The position numbers and the translations under genes are program-made. The notes below the pieces were generated by a model. The model did not search any database. It was not told the DNA's origin and saw nothing but the letters and a program-made list of their open reading frames with translations. DNA of 64,000 nt, from NCBI RefSeq assembly GCF_004123145.1, contig NZ_SDKC01000001.1, positions 1,259,501 through 1,323,500 of the forward strand. The letters run 5' to 3'. Positions 60,512 through 64,000 of the stretch are shown in pieces. Positions within the stretch are counted from its first letter, which is position 1, and every line of letters starts with the position of its first letter. Source of the DNA: Blautia faecicola (GTDB lineage: Bacteria; Bacillota; Clostridia; Lachnospirales; Lachnospiraceae).

Positions 60512-61907
60512 GGAATACACAATCATTGCCTACTGCTTTGTGGGAATTTTCCTTGCCCTGATCGGTTATCTGGTTTACTTTAATGTGGAACTGCGGGATG
60601 AGTACGCCAACAGTCCGTACAACAGCAAACGACAGGGAACGTATCAGGAGCGGGTAACCAAAGGGAAGATCCTGGCTTCGGACGGAGATATTCTTGCCAG
60701 TACGGAAAAAGATTCAGAGGGAAATGAGTACCGGCAGTATCCTTATAAGAATGTATTTGCCCATGTGGTAGGATATTCGGATAAGGGTACCAGCGGTCTG
60801 GAACAGGTAATGAACTCACAGCTTCTGACCTCCCATGCGAATGTGGCGGAACAGGTGCAGAAAGAGTTTCAGAATGAGAAAAATGTCGGGGATAATGTCT
60901 ATACGACACTGGATACAAAGCTGCAGCAGACAGCGTTCGATGCGCTCGGCGATCGAAAAGGTGCGGTTGTGGTGATGGAGCCGGATACCGGTAAGATCCT
61001 TGCAATGGTCAGCAAACCGGACTTTAACCCGAATACGATCTCAGATGACTGGGATCAGATCAATGCGGATGCTGGCAGTTCGATTCTGGTAAACCGTGCA
61101 ACACAGGGACAGTACCCGCCGGGATCTACCTTTAAGATCGTCACGGCACTTGCCTACTGGAGACAGAACAATACGTTTGACAACTTCTCCTTTGACTGTG
61201 TCGGTGAGGTGGAAAATGGCGGTTATACGATCCACTGTTATCACAATACGGTTCATGGACATGAGGATTTTGCAAGTGCATTTGCCCATTCCTGTAACTC
61301 GGCATTTGCACAGATCGGAGTAGATCTGGATCGGAGCGAGTATGTGGATACGGTAAAAGGGCTGTTATTCAACAGTCAGCTTCCTATTGATCTTCCCTAT
61401 CGCAAATGTAATTTTGGTCTGGAAGCGAACAGCGCAGATGCACTGACGATGCAGACAGCGATCGGACAGGGCGATACCCTGGTATCTCCGATGTATATGG
61501 CGATGCTTACAAGCGCTGTGGCAAACGGCGGTAACCTGATGACACCATATCTGGTGGAAAAGATCGAGAGCTATACCGGAACGACAGTAAAATCCTATAC
61601 ACCAAAGATTTATAAAAAACTGATGACCGCACAGGAAGCATCCAAACTGACAGAACTGATGACCGGTGTTGTGGAAAAAGGAACCGGATCTGCACTTTCC
61701 GGAAGAGGTTACACAGCAGCAGGAAAGACCGGAACCGCAGAGCACGGAGATGCCAGCAGCACGACACCGCATGCATGGTTTGTAGGATTTTCCAATGTGG
61801 AAGATCCGGATATCGTCGTCAGCGTGATCGCAGAGGAATCCGGTTCCGGAAGCGAAGTGGCAGTGCCGATCGCACAGAAAATCTTTGATGCGTATTACAA
61901 TAACTAA
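60426..61907 (+). CDS. Class B penicillin-binding protein (transpeptidase)
   Basis: The probable partner of the SEDS protein upstream, cross-linking peptidoglycan. The 493-residue protein has a basic cytoplasmic tail, one membrane helix (about 35-55), a short pedestal and a transpeptidase domain (about 190-490). The active-site motifs are STFK (Ser234), SCN (Ser289) and KTG (434-436). ATG 60426 is chosen; it lies right after GGAGGAA, a tight spacing, and a TTG 40 codons upstream is the only other option. The pedestal is much smaller than in FtsI or SpoVD. Confidence 0.93.
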   Translation: MEFQEDLDTGRKHSKKKSRSKQKKASTGKEYTIIAYCFVGIFLALIGYLVYFNVELRDEYANSPYNSKRQGTYQERVTKGKILASDGDILASTEKDSEGNEYRQYPYKNVFAHVVGYSDKGTSGLEQVMNSQLLTSHANVAEQVQKEFQNEKNVGDNVYTTLDTKLQQTAFDALGDRKGAVVVMEPDTGKILAMVSKPDFNPNTISDDWDQINADAGSSILVNRATQGQYPPGSTFKIVTALAYWRQNNTFDNFSFDCVGEVENGGYTIHCYHNTVHGHEDFASAFAHSCNSAFAQIGVDLDRSEYVDTVKGLLFNSQLPIDLPYRKCNFGLEANSADALTMQTAIGQGDTLVSPMYMAMLTSAVANGGNLMTPYLVEKIESYTGTTVKSYTPKIYKKLMTAQEASKLTELMTGVVEKGTGSALSGRGYTAAGKTGTAEHGDASSTTPHAWFVGFSNVEDPDIVVSVIAEESGSGSEVAVPIAQKIFDAYYNN

Positions 61908-61911
61908 AAGG

Positions 61912-61940
61912 TTGCAGAGTTTTCAGAAAAGAGGTATACT
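61912..61940 (+). promoter_or_regulatory. Probable Nudix gene promoter
   Basis: TTGCAG (61912-61917) and TATACT (61935-61940) are 17 bases apart, beginning 5 bases after the PBP stop. Confidence 0.6.
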
Positions 61941-62020
61941 TGAGGCAGTGAAAATGCTGCGAAACGATCGTTAAGTACAGCAGCAAAAAGATACACAACG
62001 CATTACAGGAGGATTTGCAA

Positions 62021-62473
62021 ATGATTGAGGCAACGAGCTGTGGCGGAGTGGTAATATATCGGGGAAAAATCCTGACTTTATACAAAAGCTATAAAAACAG
62101 GTATGAAGGATGGGTTCTGCCAAAGGGAACTGTGGAAGAAGGAGAGGAATATCACGAGACGGCTCTCCGCGAGGTAAAAGAAGAAGCAGGTGTACAGGCT
62201 TCCATTGTAAAATACGTGGGAAAAAGCCAGTACAGCTTCAGTATTCAGGATGATGTGGTGGAAAAGGACGTGCACTGGTTTTTGATGTCGGCGAACAGCT
62301 ATCACAGCAAACCGCAACGGGAAGAGTATTTTGTGGATTCCGGTTATTACAAATTTCACGAGGCTTACCATCTGCTGAAATTTTCCAATGAACGCCAGAT
62401 TCTTGAGATGGCATACAATGAGTATCTGGATTTGCGAAAATCCAATCTCTGGGGAAACCGCAAGTATTTTTAA
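62021..62473 (+). CDS. Nudix hydrolase
   Basis: A 150-residue Nudix-fold pyrophosphohydrolase. The Nudix box GTVEEGEEYHETALREVKEEAGV conforms to the consensus (positions about 38-60; metal-binding REVKEE). The neighbouring Lys-Gly (LPKGTVEEG) and His-rich HWFLMSAN resemble diadenosine polyphosphate hydrolases, but the substrate is uncertain. ATG 62021 is 8 bases after AGGAGG; TTG 62015 is rejected. It has its own promoter and terminator. Confidence 0.93.
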   Translation: MIEATSCGGVVIYRGKILTLYKSYKNRYEGWVLPKGTVEEGEEYHETALREVKEEAGVQASIVKYVGKSQYSFSIQDDVVEKDVHWFLMSANSYHSKPQREEYFVDSGYYKFHEAYHLLKFSNERQILEMAYNEYLDLRKSNLWGNRKYF

Positions 62474-62490
62474 AACGGATACATGGTGAA

Positions 62491-62522
62491 AAATGGGGAG
62501 GGATAAAAGATCCCTCCCTTTT
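62491..62522 (+). terminator. Terminator after the Nudix gene
   Basis: A perfect GGGAGGGAT/ATCCCTCCC stem (62496-62504 with 62510-62518), 5-base loop and T4. Confidence 0.9.
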
Positions 62523-62554
62523 CCGCATAAGAAAGGGGTGTTTTTGAAGACAGG

Positions 62555-62890
62555 ATGCTGAAATGGTCTAAGAACTTATATTACGGAGAACAGGCAAAGA
62601 AAAAGGCAACGCGGATCCGCTGGCGTGTGGAGCATCGAAGACCACAGTATGAGGTTTATCTGATCACCCTGGCGCAGAATCCGGAAAACCAGCTGGAGAT
62701 CACAGAGGCAAACCAGTTATTACAGAAAACTGTTTATCGAAGATGCCCGGAGATCATCGGAATCGCATGCGGTTATGGAGAGGCGCTGGAACTGGTCCGG
62801 CAGCTTGCCGAGGCTACATACAGAAAGCAGAAAAACGGAGACATCCGCCACTATCTCAGCGGACAGCAGGAGGATGAAGCATGCACGTAA
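62555..62890 (+). CDS. Conserved hypothetical protein
   Basis: A 111-residue basic, soluble protein that I do not recognise. It starts MLKWSKNLYYGEQAKKKATRI and contains ACGYGEALELVRQLAEATY near residues 73-91. There is no signal peptide, helix or metal motif. The ribosome site is poor (GACAGG just before the ATG). It overlaps the DUF2953 gene by 10 bases, so the two are probably co-translated. Confidence 0.75.
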   Translation: MLKWSKNLYYGEQAKKKATRIRWRVEHRRPQYEVYLITLAQNPENQLEITEANQLLQKTVYRRCPEIIGIACGYGEALELVRQLAEATYRKQKNGDIRHYLSGQQEDEACT

Positions 62891-63999
62891 TACTGACAAT
62901 TTTAAAGATTCTGGGAATCCTCCTGCTGGTTATCCTGGGACTGCTTCTGGCGATTGTACTTTCGGTGCTGTTTGTTCCGGTAAGATATCAGCTGGAAGGA
63001 GAAAAACCATCCCCCGGATGGAGTGAGGCAAACGGAAAAATCCGGGTTTCCTGGCTGCTGCATCTGATTCATCTGCGGATACAGTACCGGGAGAAAGAAC
63101 TGGACTGGGAGTGTTATTTTTTTTGTGTGCCACTGAAGAAAGCCGGAGCGGCTCTGAAAAGATGGAAAAAGAAGAGAAGAAGGAAAAAAGCACAGAGACG
63201 TAAGGAACAGAGAAAACAGGCGGCGCAGAAGGCTGCACAGGCACAGAAGGCGGCTGTGGAGAGAAAAGAGAAAGAAAAGCCGCTACAGATAGAAGAAAAG
63301 GCGCGGACGGCTGAGAAAGAGCAGAGAGTGGAAGAAAAACAGATAGAATCAGAGAGATTGAAGACGACTGAGCCAGAAGCGAAAGAAGCAAAAACAACAG
63401 AGTCCGAAACAAGGAAAACGGACGCGACAATAACAGAAAAACAGGACACGGACAAGCCGAAAGAAACAGAACTTACAAAGACAGAGCCGGAAAAGACGGA
63501 GAATACTCCGAAAAAAGAAACAATCTCCGAAAAACTGTCACGGTTTTGGAACAGATGCAAAAAAATCATCGGTTCGATTCTTGGATTTCCGGGAAAACTA
63601 AAGAAAAAGCTTACAAATATCCGGTTAACATTCCGGGGATTCTGTGATAAAATAAAGCAATGGCGAACGCTGTGGAAAGAAGAGAGTACACAGGCGGCGC
63701 TCCATTTTCTGACAGAAAAGGGAAGAAAACTGATTCGCCATGTACTGCCCCGAAAGATCAGGGGATCCATTACCTTCGGATGTGAGGATCCGGCACTGAC
63801 CGGACAGATACTCGGTGCAGTGGCGATCGCCTATCCGCTGTACGGGAAAGGCGTGGCAGTGTATCCTAGATTTGAGGAGAAGATTCTGGAGGGCAACCTT
63901 CGGATGAGAGGACGGATCGTGGCAGCCTGTTTGCTGTGGCAGGCATGGAAGATCTACCGCAATCCGGATGTACGAAAGACTTTGAAAAAGATCAGATAA
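62881..63999 (+). CDS. DUF2953 protein with a charged linker
   Basis: A 372-residue protein with one N-terminal membrane helix (about 5-32), a short beta-rich segment (to about 85), a long highly charged Lys/Glu/Thr linker (about 95-215) and the C-terminal DUF2953 domain (about 230-370; ITFGCEDPALTGQILGAVAIAYPLYG, first half). In Firmicutes DUF2953 genes (ytfI) often precede the spore gene ytfJ/gerW; that gene would lie just beyond the window. The linker has low-complexity repeats of KTE/ETK type. The stop lies one base before the window edge. Confidence 0.85.
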   Translation: MHVILTILKILGILLLVILGLLLAIVLSVLFVPVRYQLEGEKPSPGWSEANGKIRVSWLLHLIHLRIQYREKELDWECYFFCVPLKKAGAALKRWKKKRRRKKAQRRKEQRKQAAQKAAQAQKAAVERKEKEKPLQIEEKARTAEKEQRVEEKQIESERLKTTEPEAKEAKTTESETRKTDATITEKQDTDKPKETELTKTEPEKTENTPKKETISEKLSRFWNRCKKIIGSILGFPGKLKKKLTNIRLTFRGFCDKIKQWRTLWKEESTQAALHFLTEKGRKLIRHVLPRKIRGSITFGCEDPALTGQILGAVAIAYPLYGKGVAVYPRFEEKILEGNLRMRGRIVAACLLWQAWKIYRNPDVRKTLKKIR

Positions 64000-64000
64000 A

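Overview
This is a stretch of Firmicutes chromosome. It most resembles a gut Lachnospiraceae such as a Blautia or Ruminococcus-like genus; that is inferred from protein flavour and gene content, with no marker gene used. Supporting traits are moderate GC, strong AGGAGG ribosome sites, frequent TTG/GTG starts, anaerobic genes (NrdG, an Rnf complex in the clostridial order C-D-G-E-A-B), a four-domain S1 protein next to IspH, and lachnospiral families such as DUF5721, DUF5662, DUF1292 and DUF2953. I see no tRNA, rRNA, CRISPR array, prophage or intact insertion sequence. Most of the window is core genome read on the plus strand. The minus-strand genes are luxS, a DUF5721 gene with a CorA channel, a DUF1292 gene and an exonuclease-like gene.

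Layout. 1-1.2 kb: end of a sodium:solute symporter, then truA. 1.4-5.2 kb: luxS with a very large hairpin in its leader, htrA, DUF5721 and corA. 5.5-12.6 kb: degV, then the translation, lipid and isoprenoid run pyrH-frr-uppS-cdsA-dxr-rseP. 12.6-17.5 kb: a cation/proton antiporter, a 185-bp inverted repeat and a GH38 alpha-mannosidase. 17.5-22.3 kb: a Bce-type two-component system with its FtsX-like ABC transporter. 22.4-25.7 kb: a frameshifted alpha/beta hydrolase, udk, nrdG, a dUTPase and a membrane protein. 25.7-30.0 kb: a complete pstSCAB-phoU operon behind PhoP-box-like repeats; its PstS is circularly permuted.

30.2-38.0 kb: DUF1292, ilvE, an Orn/Lys/Arg decarboxylase-family protein, exonuclease III, a GlgX-like protein that has lost its catalytic residues, DUF5662, and an orphan fabH behind a FabT-like palindrome. 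38.1-41.5 kb: a copper module (csoR, copA, HMA protein) with two CsoR boxes; a CopZ-like domain fused to the end of CopA keeps its own ribosome site. 41.5-48.3 kb: a decayed gene fragment, an RpiR regulator, a flavoprotein, cmk, ispH, an S1 protein and a YprB-like exonuclease. 48.4-54.4 kb: a membrane protein and the Rnf operon. 54.4-64 kb: hairpin-rich spacer, ruvAB, zapA, a U32 peptidase, an FtsW-family protein with an overlapping class B PBP, a Nudix hydrolase, a hypothetical protein and a DUF2953 protein.

No wholly new multi-gene system stands out. The best leads are the permuted PstS, the GlgX-like pseudoenzyme, the CopA-CopZ fusion with an internal start, the long foldback elements (especially the luxS leader), and the Cys-rich tails on CsoR and RnfE.
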